Shown one piece after another: positions 50,455-59,605 of a stretch of 64,000 bases of DNA. The DNA comes from Symbiodinium natans (Eukaryota > Sar > Dinophyceae > Suessiales > Symbiodiniaceae). Made by a program: the position numbers and the translations under genes. Position 1 is the stretch's first letter. Each line of letters opens with the position of its first letter. Location of the stretch: contig CAJNDS010002279.1 in NCBI GenBank assembly GCA_905221605.1, positions 1,338,084 to 1,402,083 on the forward strand, given 5' to 3'. The notes beneath the pieces are model-generated. The model was not told the DNA's origin. It made no database searches and was given only the letters and a program-made list of their open reading frames with translations.

Positions 50455-50935
50455 ACCCAAAACCCGAAACCCCAAACCCCAAGCCCTAAACCCCAAACCC
50501 TAAACCCCAAACTCCCAAACCCTAAACCCCCAAACCCAAAACCCTAAACCTTAAACCCTAAACCCCAAACCCTAAACCCTATAAGATGAACCCAAAACCC
50601 CAAAACCCTAAACCCTATTCCCTAAACCCTGTAAGATGGACCTCTGATCTTGATCTCCATAAAGCAGTTCCTTCCCAAGCCACGGGAGGCTGGGCCGCCC
50701 CATCTCGGCCCGCTGACATGCGGGGTCTAGGGGTTTAGGGTTTAGGGGTTCGGGGTTTGGGGTTTAGGTTTTCAGGGTTTAAGGGGTTAGGGGTTTAGGG
50801 GTGTAGGGGTGTAGGGGATTAGGGGTTTAGGGGGTTTAGGGGGTTTAGTGTTTAAGGAAGGGTTTAAGGGTTTTAGGGTTTAGGGGTTTAGGGTGTCGCG
50901 TTTAGGGGTTTAGGATTTATAATTTTAGGGGCATC
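50455..50935. repeat. diverged CCCTAAA and TTTAGGG arrays
   Basis: 50,455-50,640 is C-rich and diverged; it contains a near-duplicate of CTAAACCCTRTAAGATGRACC at about 50,574 and 50,622. 50,727-50,935 is G-rich with TTTAGGGG units. Confidence 0.88.
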
Positions 50936-51007
50936 CGTCCCAGAAATGCCGCGAACTCGTGCTTTACCGATGACGGGAAGTGACACATCAAAAAACAAGG
51001 CAAGCGC

Positions 51008-51290
51008 CATGAACCAACCCTAAACCCTAAACCTTAAGCCCTAAACCCTAAACCCTAAACCCTAAACCCATGTTCTTGCCCCAGATTGGTCTAGGGCTTT
51101 TGCTTGCCTTGTAGAGAAGGCCATTAGCACTCCCGCGACCCCTTTAGCCGACCCCTTTAGCCTAAGACCCTACAGCAAGAATATGGGGTTAGGGTTTCGG
51201 GTTTAGGGTTTAGGGTTTGGGGTTTAGGGTTTAGGGTTTGGGGTTTGGCGTTTGGGGTTTGGTGTTTAGGGTTTTTGGTTTAGGGTTTTA
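51008..51290. repeat. short CCCTAAA and TTTAGGG arrays
   Basis: 51,015-51,070 is C-rich; 51,186-51,290 is TTTAGGG with TTTGGGG, TTTGGCG and TTTGGTG variants. Confidence 0.88.
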
Positions 51291-51339
51291 AGCATTTGGT
51301 GCCTTCCCCCCTTCTTTCTGTTGATCTGCAGGACATCGG

Positions 51340-51412
51340 ATGGAGGTAGCGCGAGCTGCTTGCCCCACCGGCACGAAGCGTGGTCCATCACCAGACCAAG
51401 AGTCTAAAGCCA
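51340..51412 (+). CDS. exon-like island (TSDGGSASCLPHRHEAW...)
   Basis: After TCTGCAGGACA the frame reads SDGGSASCLPHRHEAWSITR. Weak; product unknown. Confidence 0.25.
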
Positions 51413-51588
51413 AAACCCCTGGGCCCTGATCCCAAGCCCTGAACCTCGAAACTGCTAAGCCCTGAGGTTTAGGCAACGCCTTCAAGGGGTTTGCCGTGAC
51501 AAGGGTGCTGGGGTTTAGGTTTCGAGAGGGGCAGAACCCATCCCTCAGAAATCAGCAAATATGTGAGAAATCAGCATACTAGGGCCGG

Positions 51589-51692
51589 GAGTAGGCCCTC
51601 ATTCCTTTTTTTTTTAGGGTAGGGGGTCCCTTATAACCCCCTTAAAACCAAAAAGGGCGCCCTTTCTATTCCTAGGTTACTCCTGGGTCTAG
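51589..51692. mobile_element. family B element (B3) with CATA duplication
   Basis: CTAGGGCCGGGAGTAGGCCC and GGTTACTCCTGGGTCTAG are the ends. Core TCCCTTATAACCCCCTTAA and AAAAAGGGCGCCC. CATA flanks both sides (51,585-51,588 and 51,693-51,696). The cleanest intergenic example of a 4-bp target duplication. Confidence 0.85.
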
Positions 51693-51784
51693 CATACTCC
51701 TGTCGCAGAAGTTAAGTTTCTGAGCCCCCAGACGCCCTATCCCCCCAGTCTGACCGACCAAAACCAGACGCGTGGAGGGCTGAT

Positions 51785-51955
51785 TAATCCCTAAACCCTA
51801 AACCCTAAACGCCAAACCCTAAACCCTATATAAACCCTAAACCCTAAGCCCTAAGCCCTGAACCCTAAGCACTAAACCCTAAACCCCAAGCCCTAACCCC
51901 AAACCCCAAACTCCAAACCCCAAACCCTAAACCCTAAACCCTAAACCCTAACCCC
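51785..51955. repeat. CCCTAAA array with variants
   Basis: About 23 units, many CCCTAAG and CCCCAAA. A C-rich run follows at 51,952-51,978. Confidence 0.9.
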
Positions 51956-52141
51956 CGCGCCCCCCCCCCAGCCCCCTACCAAAAAATGAAAAGAACAAAA
52001 AACATAAACCCATAAACAGATGGACCCTGGAAGCCTCACCTGGGTGTCGTCGTTTTTATGCGTCGCGTGGGCCCTATGCCATGGGTCCATGCCAGTGGCT
52101 CTCTCAAAGTCAGAGTGCGGACAAACCGGGATGGGCAGGTT

Positions 52142-52440
52142 GGGGTTTAGGGTTTAGGGTTTAGGGTTTAGGGTTTAGGGATGTTATACCTAGAACCCTT
52201 TAGAAAGGCCCATTCTACGGCCTCATAGCTATCGGGCTGAGGGTTCGGGGACTAGGGCGGGTTTCGGGTGTAGGCTTTAGGCTTTAGGCTTTAGGCTTTA
52301 GGGTTTAGGGTTTAGGCTTTAGGCTTTAGGCTTTAGGCTTTAGGCTTTAGGCTTTAGGCTTTAGGCTTTAGGGTTTAGGCTTTAGGGTTTTAGGTTTTGG
52401 GTTTTGGGTTTTGGGTTTTGGGTTTTGGGTTTTGGGGCAG
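52142..52440. repeat. TTTAGGG tract, then GGCTTTA and GGGTTTT arrays
   Basis: 52,142-52,183 is TTTAGGG. 52,272-52,390 is mostly TTTAGGC (GGCTTTA), with occasional TTTAGGG. 52,390-52,437 is six copies of GGGTTTT. Three variants succeed each other. Confidence 0.95.
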
Positions 52441-52506
52441 CTCGTCGTGCACATGCCCGGCCCCGGCATTGAGGGAGTTTTGCGGAAAGAGGTGCAGGTC
52501 AATAGT
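52439..52506 (+). CDS. exon-like island (LVVHMPGPGIEGVLRK...)
   Basis: GGGGCAG precedes LVVHMPGPGIEGVLRKEVQV, which is protein-like. It is followed by unique DNA and then H4. Product unknown. Confidence 0.35.
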
Positions 52507-52585
52507 TTTGCGTTGCGCGAGTGAAGCTGTAGGAGAAGACTCTCAGCACAAGCTCTCCAAGTCGTAAACCCTAAAGCCCAAACCC

Positions 52586-52653
52586 TGGGATGTTCCCCCT
52601 TCAATAAACTATAGCGAGCACTATTACCATCCCTATTGGGGGATGGCCCAACC
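52586..52653. mobile_element. family H element (H4), diverged
   Basis: TGGGATGTTCCCCCTTCAATA on the left and TTGGGGGATGGCCCAACC on the right. Confidence 0.6.
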
Positions 52654-52736
52654 TAAACCCCAAAACCTGTGGCTTCACATTGTGGGGCTGCTTGATCCCT
52701 GCCAAAGCCAATCCACCGGTTGAGTGGAGGCTTGCA

Positions 52737-52900
52737 GTTTAGGGCTTAGGGCTTAGGGCTTAGGGCTTAGGGCTTAGGGCTTAGGGCTTAGGGCTTAGGG
52801 CTTAGGGCTTAGGGCTTAGGGCTTAGGGCTTAGGGCTTAGGGCTTAGGGTTTCGGGGTTTAGGGGTTAGGGGTTAGGGGTTAGGGGTTAGGGGTTACTTA
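52737..52900. repeat. GGGCTTA array, then GGGGTTA block
   Basis: About 16 near-perfect GGGCTTA units (52,738-52,848), then six GGGGTTA units. TTTAGGG itself is almost absent. Confidence 0.96.
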
Positions 52901-52990
52901 CTTAGACACGAAACCCTAAAGCCTGGAACGCCAGACCCTTAGCCGCCACACATCCTAGCCGCACAAGTTTTCAGGGTGTCAGGGTCTATG

Positions 52991-53072
52991 GTTTAGGGTT
53001 TAGGGTTGAAGGACCTGTGTAGGATGCACAGTGTTTGGAGTTTAGGGTTTAGGGTTGAAGGACCTGTGTAGG
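52991..53072. repeat. perfect 33-bp direct repeat, 49-bp period
   Basis: 52,991-53,023 and 53,040-53,072 are identical (GTTTAGGGTTTAGGGTTGAA, then GGACCTGTGTAGG). The second copy ends in an AG directly before a coding-like frame. Confidence 0.9.
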
Positions 53073-53279
53073 CTGCAGCTGCGCCCTGGCGAAGCCAGGG
53101 TGTTGGGTGTTGTCCGCTTGTCCGCGGCCATCGGAGCAAATGCACATCTTGCCAGCGCCCCCAAAGAAGTGCATCCCCCTCGCAGGGGGCTTGTCTGGTG
53201 TTCGTGTTTCCAAAGGATGTTAAGGGGTTCGAGGGAACAGCAACTCGCAGACTTGCGGAGTGTTGGTCAGCTGTGCTAA
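53073..53279 (+). CDS. exon-like frame to a stop, unknown protein
   Basis: Directly after the duplicated TGTGTAG, the frame reads LQLRPGEARVLGVVRLSAAI and GANAHLASAPKEVH, then a basic stretch and EQQLADLRSVGQLC before TAA at 53,277-53,279. Protein-like to the stop, so it could be a last exon. No family recognised. Confidence 0.4.
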   Translation: MQLRPGEARVLGVVRLSAAIGANAHLASAPKEVHPPRRGLVWCSCFQRMLRGSREQQLADLRSVGQLC

Positions 53280-53295
53280 GATGTCGAGATCAGCC

Positions 53296-53905
53296 TATCC
53301 CTAAACCCTAAACCCTAAACCCTAAACCCTAAACCCTAAACCCTAAACCCTAAACCCTAAACCCTATGCCCTATGCCCTAAGCCCCAAGCCCTAAGCCCT
53401 AAGCCCTAAACCCAAACCCTACATAAACTGGGAGCGTACCGCCCTAAACGGCCCAACAAGCGTGCGAGACAGGTGTGCGTGCCCCAGGTCCGATAGGGTA
53501 CGGGCGGAGGGACCTCCTATTCAGCCTCCTTGCGAGGGAAGAACAAATCGAAAAACACCATGGCCCCCAAGAACCCTAACCTTCAGGACCAAATGAACCC
53601 CTTAAAATTGGGGTCATATATCCCTGAATACTATAATTCTCATTAAGGTATATAACCCTCAACCCTAAACCCTAAACCATAAACCCTTTGAGGGTTCATT
53701 TCGTCCCCAAGAGGCCCAAGGTCATGTTCACCTGCTAAGTTGGGGTGCGCTCTGGTTGCCTCAGTTTCGGGTTTGGGATTTGGGGGGTTCTGCCTTTGAA
53801 ACCCCAAACCCCGAACCCCGAACCCCAAACCCTAAACCCTAAGCCCTAAACCCCCGAAGCCCCGAACCCTAAACCCTAAACCCCAAACCCTAAACCCTGA
53901 ACCTT
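53296..53905. repeat. CCCTAAA arrays around unique DNA
   Basis: 53,296-53,420 (about 16 units, some CCCTATG/CCCTAAG) and 53,795-53,905 (diverged). The spacer 53,420-53,790 shows no gene. Confidence 0.88.
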
Positions 53906-55130
53906 CCTGCGCAGCCATATAAAGTCGAGTTGTGCAACCCGTCCGAGTCACAGCCCTTATCCATCCATGGCGTCCTCCAGCCACTCCGCTGATATGAACT
54001 TCGAACCCTAAACTTTGTCATAGTTGGGTAACATGTTTTTGTTTTATTTCAAGGCTATTTAAACCCGACAAGGAATACACATCTATTTTTGGTATGGCAG
54101 CCCAACCATTAACTAAAACACTCTTCACCCAAACCCTAGCCATCAACCTTTGCGGTTCTTGTAGGGGAGTAGGGCTCCCTTTTGTGGTCAGTTCTCCAGA
54201 TTACGTTCATCTCTTGGGTGCCCTAAAAATATGCGGGGCCTCCTTGAAATGGTAACCCCAAGATGGACGATACCCTCAGCCCTAAACCCTAAACCCCAAA
54301 CCCTTCAAGGGCCACCTTTCGGGGGATATGTAAAGTAAAGAAGCCACGAATGCCCATGAAGAAGTAGATCGACCCTGCACCCTAAACCCCAAACCCTAAA
54401 CCCCAACCCTAAACCCTAAACCCCAAACCCCAAACCCTAAACCGCGAACCCTAACCCAAAACCCTAAACCCCAAACGCTAAACCCTAAATGCCTTAGCTA
54501 GGTGTTGTTTAGGAGTTGCCCCGACGGATTGCTCTGCCTGGGATTTTTTCCGGACTTTATGTTGAGGGTTTTTGAGGATTGGGACGTGTTGGGGATGCAG
54601 CGTTTTTTTGTGTAGGAGTCCAATCTACCCAAAAATCCCCAAATTTCCCCTACGTAATCTACTAAGTTCTTCGGAATTGGGGTGGCTGTGTAGCTTCACC
54701 CTCAAGAACCCTAAGCCCAAAACCCAAACAAACGCCCGAGGAACCCCAAACCCTAAACACACGTACACCCGAAACCCTAAAAACAATCCCTAAACCCGAA
54801 GCCCTAAACACCCTGACCCTGAAAAGCTCGAAGGTCTCAGCCTCCGAAGGTTAAGGAAAAGGGGTCCCAGGAAACCCCAAACCCTAAACCCTAAACCTTA
54901 AACCCTAAACCCCAAACGTGCGCCTCCAGAGGCATTGACAAGCGGCTGTCTGCCGGGGCGGCGCCCCGTCTGAAAAATGAAGCCCCTGACAGCCCTGCAC
55001 CCCTTTGACTAGGCAATAAACCCTAAACCCTAAACCCTAAACCCTAACAAATTATAAACCCTAAACCCTAAACCCTAAACCCTAAACGCTAAACCCTAAA
55101 CCCTAAACCCTAAACCCTAAAGGGCTTCGG
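53906..55130. other. unique DNA with scattered CCCTAAA arrays, no gene
   Basis: Arrays at 54,278-54,302, 54,375-54,490, 54,870-54,918 and 55,018-55,122. A family D-like left end (GTCAGTTCTCCAGATTACG) is at about 54,196. Open frames are short and cross repeats. Confidence 0.6.
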
Positions 55131-55213
55131 GCTTAGGGTTTAGGGTTTCAGAATTTAGGGTTTCTTGGGCTTCGGGATCCTCATATGGTATTCTTCGTCA
55201 GGTATTGGGCTTT

Positions 55214-55338
55214 TAGTTATGGGTTCTTCCGCAGTGTACCATGCGACCCATCGTCAAATGCTCAGCTTCTTTCAGAAATGTTGCCTCTTGCCCCTGGTTT
55301 GGGCACCTGATATAGCATGGCCCCTTACTGTCTATGCA
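55214..55338 (+). CDS. exon-like island (VYHATHRQMLSFFQKCC...)
   Basis: TCTTCCGCAG precedes VYHATHRQMLSFFQKCCLL then PLVWAPDIAWPLTVYAG in one open frame of about 41 codons. It is followed by a T10-G14 junction (55,350-55,373). Membrane-like hydrophobicity; product unknown. Confidence 0.35.
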
Positions 55339-55744
55339 GGGTACTTGCTTTTTTTTTTGGGGGGGGGGGGGGTTATGTTGCGCTACGGATTTAGGCCATC
55401 ACCTGGCGCATCAGGGTATCAATCGGCATTGGGAGAAGGGCTGTATTGAGCTTGGTATAATAGGGCACTGGTCCGGAAAGCGTTGGTCTGAATTTTCAAC
55501 CTGCTGCCTCCTCCTGCTTGTCAGAAACACTTTGACAAACCTTGTCGCGGGCTATCTTTTATTTAGGGCTTTAGGGCAGTTCATGCCCTTCAATTGCGTG
55601 CCCTCCCCACTCCAGCCCCTAGACCCTAAGTCCTGAGCCCTAAACCCTCCCAAGGAAACCCCAACCCCAAACTCTCAATCCCCAAGCCGTTCTGCTTCCG
55701 CGCTATGGCCATTTGATCTTCCAGGCGGCCGTATTCCAGTAGGA

Positions 55745-55885
55745 AACCCACAAGGCACCACAATTCTCGATCAGTGTTAGGGATCCTTTTTACTTTTTGG
55801 GTTATGGGCTTTCTTATATATGAACAAAAAGGATCCTTTTTCTTCCTAGGGGAACAGGGATTAAGAATTGAGAGAACTACCATGT
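55745..55885. mobile_element. family D-like element, diverged
   Basis: AATTCTCGATCAGTGTTAGGG on the left and GGATTAAGAATTGAGAGAACT on the right. GGATCCTTTTTACTTTTTGG is inverted to AAAAAGGATCC. Confidence 0.6.
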
Positions 55886-55982
55886 AATATTTGCCATACT
55901 GCTTAAAAGGGTCTTGAACTTTCGCCTCGGTCCCACCCTCCCTCCGTCTCAAAGCTTGTGGAAGCTTGAGCCTTCCTCCTTC

Positions 55983-56395
55983 AGGGTTTAGGGTTTAGGG
56001 TTTAGGGTTTGGGGTTTAGGGTTTAGGGTTTAGGGTTAGGGTTTCGGGTAGCACGATGCGCCGAATTGCAAGGACGACTCCATCAACCAGCTCCCTGGAG
56101 ACAAGCTTCCTCCGGGAGTCCGGGAGTCCTTTAAGGGAAAAGCACCCTAAACCCTAAACCCTAAACCCTAAACCCTAAACCCTAAACCCTAAACCCTGTA
56201 CCCCGCCTATGGAAGAGGTTCAGCATGGGGGTATTCGGGCCTCTGCCACTGCAGTTTCTAGCTTTGTTGGGCACCAAAAAGGCCCTAAACCCTCGACCCT
56301 CAGCCCTTGACCCTAAACCCTAGACCCTAAACCCTAAACCCTAAACCCGAAACCCTAAACCCTAAAACCCTCAACCCGAAACCCGAAGCCCAAAA
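55983..56395. repeat. TTTAGGG and CCCTAAA arrays
   Basis: 55,983-56,045 (G-rich), 56,143-56,198 (C-rich) and 56,280-56,395 (C-rich, diverged). A coding-like scrap (DAPNCKDDSINQLPGDKLPP) sits between the first two at about 56,053-56,115. Confidence 0.85.
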
Positions 56396-56477
56396 CCCAA
56401 AAACCCAATCTGCTCTCACATTTTCGGGGTCGAACCGAAGAGCACCTCGTCGAACCCCTTCCTCCTTGGACAGCGGC

Positions 56478-56600
56478 CCCCCCCCCCCCCCCCCCCCCCC
56501 CTTGTCAAAAAGGTAGGGTTTAGGGTTTAGGGTTTAGGGTTTAGGGTTTAGGGTTTAGGGTCTAGGGTCTAGGGTCTAGGGTTTAGGGTTAGGGGTTTGC
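56478..56600. repeat. C25 run and TTTAGGG/TCTAGGG array
   Basis: A 25-base C run at 56,478-56,502, then about 11 units with four TCTAGGG variants. Confidence 0.93.
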
Positions 56601-56724
56601 ATTGCAATCTCAGGGAATATGCGAGGGTTGAGTCCTCTACCGGGTGATTCAGGGCCTTTTCGGGTGGAGGGCTGTGAGGTTAAAAGCTAATTTTGCGGGG
56701 GCCCCTAAAGCCTCAAGGGCCTCC

Positions 56725-57120
56725 GGGTTTAGGGTTTAGGGTTTCGGGTTTAGGGTTTAGGGTTTAGGGTTTAGGGCAAACCCTTGAGCCCTTAACAGAG
56801 ACCCTCAACCCCCCCCACCCACCCCGCACCCCACATCCTAAACCCCGCAAAAGCCTTTTTTTGAGGCACCGGGTTCCCCTACCGAGCCTTTGCCCTAAAG
56901 CCAGGGATTGTTGTTATTCAACACTAATATTATGTTGCCTCTTTTTTTTTGGGGGGGGGGGGGTGAGAATGTTTTAGGGTTTAGGGCTTTTCGGCTTTTA
57001 GGCGCTTTCGGGCTTGAAGGTTTTTAGGGCGTTCAGGGTTTTGGGGCGTTTAGGGTTTGGGAAGTGGGTGCGGCCGGTGTGGGTTTGCAGGGGCTGATTC
57101 ATCGCAAAGGGCCCCTCGTC
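56725..57120. other. short TTTAGGG tract, T-run/G-run junction and unique DNA
   Basis: TTTAGGG units at 56,725-56,776 and a T10-G13 junction at 56,942-56,963. The rest is unique without a gene. Confidence 0.6.
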
Positions 57121-57267
57121 TCCTAAACCTTAAACCCTAAACCCCAAACCCTCAACCTTAAACCCTAAACCCTAAACCCTAAACCCTAAACCCTAAACCC
57201 TAAACCCTAAACCCTAAACCCTAAACCCTAAACCCTAAACCCTAAACCCTAAACCCTAAACCCTACA
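57121..57267. repeat. CCCTAAA array (about 20 units)
   Basis: Regular from 57,165 onward. Confidence 0.95.
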
Positions 57268-57287
57268 CTCTGGCGCTAAAAAGTTGA

Positions 57288-57381
57288 CAAAGGTTGGATG
57301 GCAAGTTCAAGGGCAGCTCCATGCGTGTGGCCAAGCCCAAGACGCCTGCACCCAGCGAAGGCGTGGACTTTGGAGTGCAAG
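57288..57381 (+). CDS. exon-like island (LDGKFKGSSMRVAKP...)
   Basis: TTGACAAAG precedes LDGKFKGSSMRVAKPKTPAP then SEGVDFGVQ, ending CAAG at a TTTAGGG array. It lies 2.2 kb upstream of the first recognised mqo exon and could be an upstream exon of that gene, but this is not shown. Confidence 0.4.
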
Positions 57382-57456
57382 GTTTAGGGTTTAGGGTTTA
57401 GGGTTTAGGGTTTAGGGTTTAGGGTTTAGGGTTTAGGGTTTAGGGTTTAGGGTTTC
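57382..57456. repeat. TTTAGGG array
   Basis: About 11 perfect units. Confidence 0.95.
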
Positions 57457-57499
57457 GGCGGGTTGTCGGTACTTCGGGTTCCGGGTGTAGGGCATACCA

Positions 57500-58290
57500 T
57501 GTTTCTGTGCACATGCACTTCTCTGTTCATATGCATGCAAGTGTCTATATTTATGTGTATATCGCGAATACATATATATGTATCTATATAATGAATGTGG
57601 ATACATATATATATATATATATGTCTATATATATATATGTATCTATATATATATATATTTATTTATTTATTTATATATTTATATACTTGTATATTTATAT
57701 ACATATATATATATATATAGGTATATATAAATATACATATATATATATAAATATTTAAATATTTAAATATATATAATATATTATAATATATATATATTAT
57801 TATATATATAATATATATATATATAATATTTACATATATATATATACTTATATATATATCTATTATTATATTTAAAATATTTATAAAATTATGTATATAT
57901 TTATATATATATTTACTATAATATTTAATTTACTATATGTATATTTTATATATTATATATTTCTATATTTATATATTTATATATAATATAGATTTATTTA
58001 GATTCATTTTTTTATATTTTTCTATATTTTTGTATATTATTTTTTTAATACTTATATATTTATATTTATATTGTTATATTTGTATATTTATTTTTTATAT
58101 ATTTATGTATTTATATATTTTTATATTTTTGTATTTATATATTTATATATTTATATATTTATATATTTTTATATTTGTATATTTATATATTTATATATTT
58201 TTATATGTATATATTTATATAATTATATATTTATATATAAATATATAAATATATAAATATATAAATATATAAATATATGTATTTTCTCAT
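57500..58290. repeat. AT-rich simple-sequence block (about 780 bp)
   Basis: Almost only A and T: (TA)n, TATATTTA and TTTATATA units, far from the GC-balanced surroundings. Frames here encode only Tyr/Ile/Phe/Leu strings and are not genes. Confidence 0.95.
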
Positions 58291-58439
58291 TCATACGCAT
58301 GTATGGATATGAGCATGTGACTACATCTTTATATTACATGTGCGTGGAGCAGATCTGTCTTGGGCAACGAGCTTTGTGGCTTTCACTGCCTGTACATCCG
58401 ACAAGCGCTTAAGTTCAGAGCCTGATTGCATCTTAGGGG

Positions 58440-58760
58440 CCTAAACCCTAAACTCTAAACCCTACAAGCCTTAAGCCCTGAACCCCAAACCCTAAACCCC
58501 AAACCCTAAACCCGAGCCCTAAACCCTAAACTCTAAACCCTACACCAGACCTTACCCCTTGAGCCTGGGCCCTAAAAATCCTGAAAAGCCCTGAGCCCAA
58601 AGCCCCACGGGTTGAGGGTTTAGGGTTTCGTGTTTATTCTAGGGTTTAGGGTTTAGGGTTTAGGGTTTAGGGTTTAGGGTTTAGGGTTTAGGGTTTAGGG
58701 TTTAGGGTTTAGGGTTTAGGGTTTAGGGTGGGTGCAGGGTGTAGGGTGTAGGGAGTTTCA
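58440..58760. repeat. diverged CCCTAAA units, then TTTAGGG array
   Basis: 58,440-58,600 is diverged C-rich; 58,616-58,730 is about 15 TTTAGGG units. Confidence 0.9.
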
Positions 58761-58854
58761 GGCTGCTTCTCCTTCCTCTGCGGCGGTGCTCCTGCCAAGG
58801 AGCGCAACTTGGCCAGCAGATTTCCAAGGGCCGTACCTACACCCAAAAGCCTCA

Positions 58855-59600
58855 GACCCTAAACCCTAAACCCTAAACAACTAAAACCCTGAAACCGGTT
58901 AGGGGTTGAGGTCTGGCAAGTCGGCCCTACCGATATTTTAATGCTTTTTTTTTGTTTTTCCCCCTTTTTTTGGGCTTGATAGGACCAAAGTGCCAACCAA
59001 GCTTTTTTCGAGTTCCTTAAGAACCCCAAACCCTGAACCCGAAAACCCAAGCCCTAAACCCTAGTGTTAAATCATGGAACCTGAGACGGGTTTTCGATTC
59101 ACGGTTGAATGAGTCTGCTTCGTGACAGGTCTGGTATGTAATAGGACACCACCACCGATGAAGTAGGCAGGCGCCGAAACCCGAAACCCTAAACCCGAAA
59201 CCCTAAATCCTAAACCCTAAACCCTAAACCGTGGGAGGGGCAGGGCGCCGAAGATCAGAGTTTAGGGCTCAAAGGGTTAACAACATGCTCAGAAGCCCTC
59301 AGCCCTAAACCCTACCCTAAAGCCGAAATCGTAAACCCGAAGCCCTAAAACCACCCCAAAAAATCCTACGTTGCAGTTTGAAGCCCTAATACGCTCTTGC
59401 CACCCAAGCCAGTCAGAATCAACTTTGGGGAGCCTTTACATTGCTATTCTTCTTCTTATTATGAATTATATACAAAAATCAATACATATATATATATATA
59501 CATATGTGTATGTTATATTGGGCTTCAGGTTTAGGGTTCAGGGTTTACGGTTTAGGGTTCCTATATATGTACATACATAACATAGTATACTCGATCTGAG
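58855..59600. other. repeat fragments and unique DNA upstream of mqo
   Basis: CCCTAAA-like units at 58,857-58,880, 59,030-59,062, 59,178-59,235 and 59,300-59,350, an AT run at about 59,487-59,500, and otherwise unique DNA. No exon is recognised. Confidence 0.55.
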
Positions 59601-59605
59601 GCGAG

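Noticed and set aside
57507-58256. Open frames of 60-100 codons rich in Tyr/Ile
   Set aside because: Produced by the AT-rich simple-sequence block.
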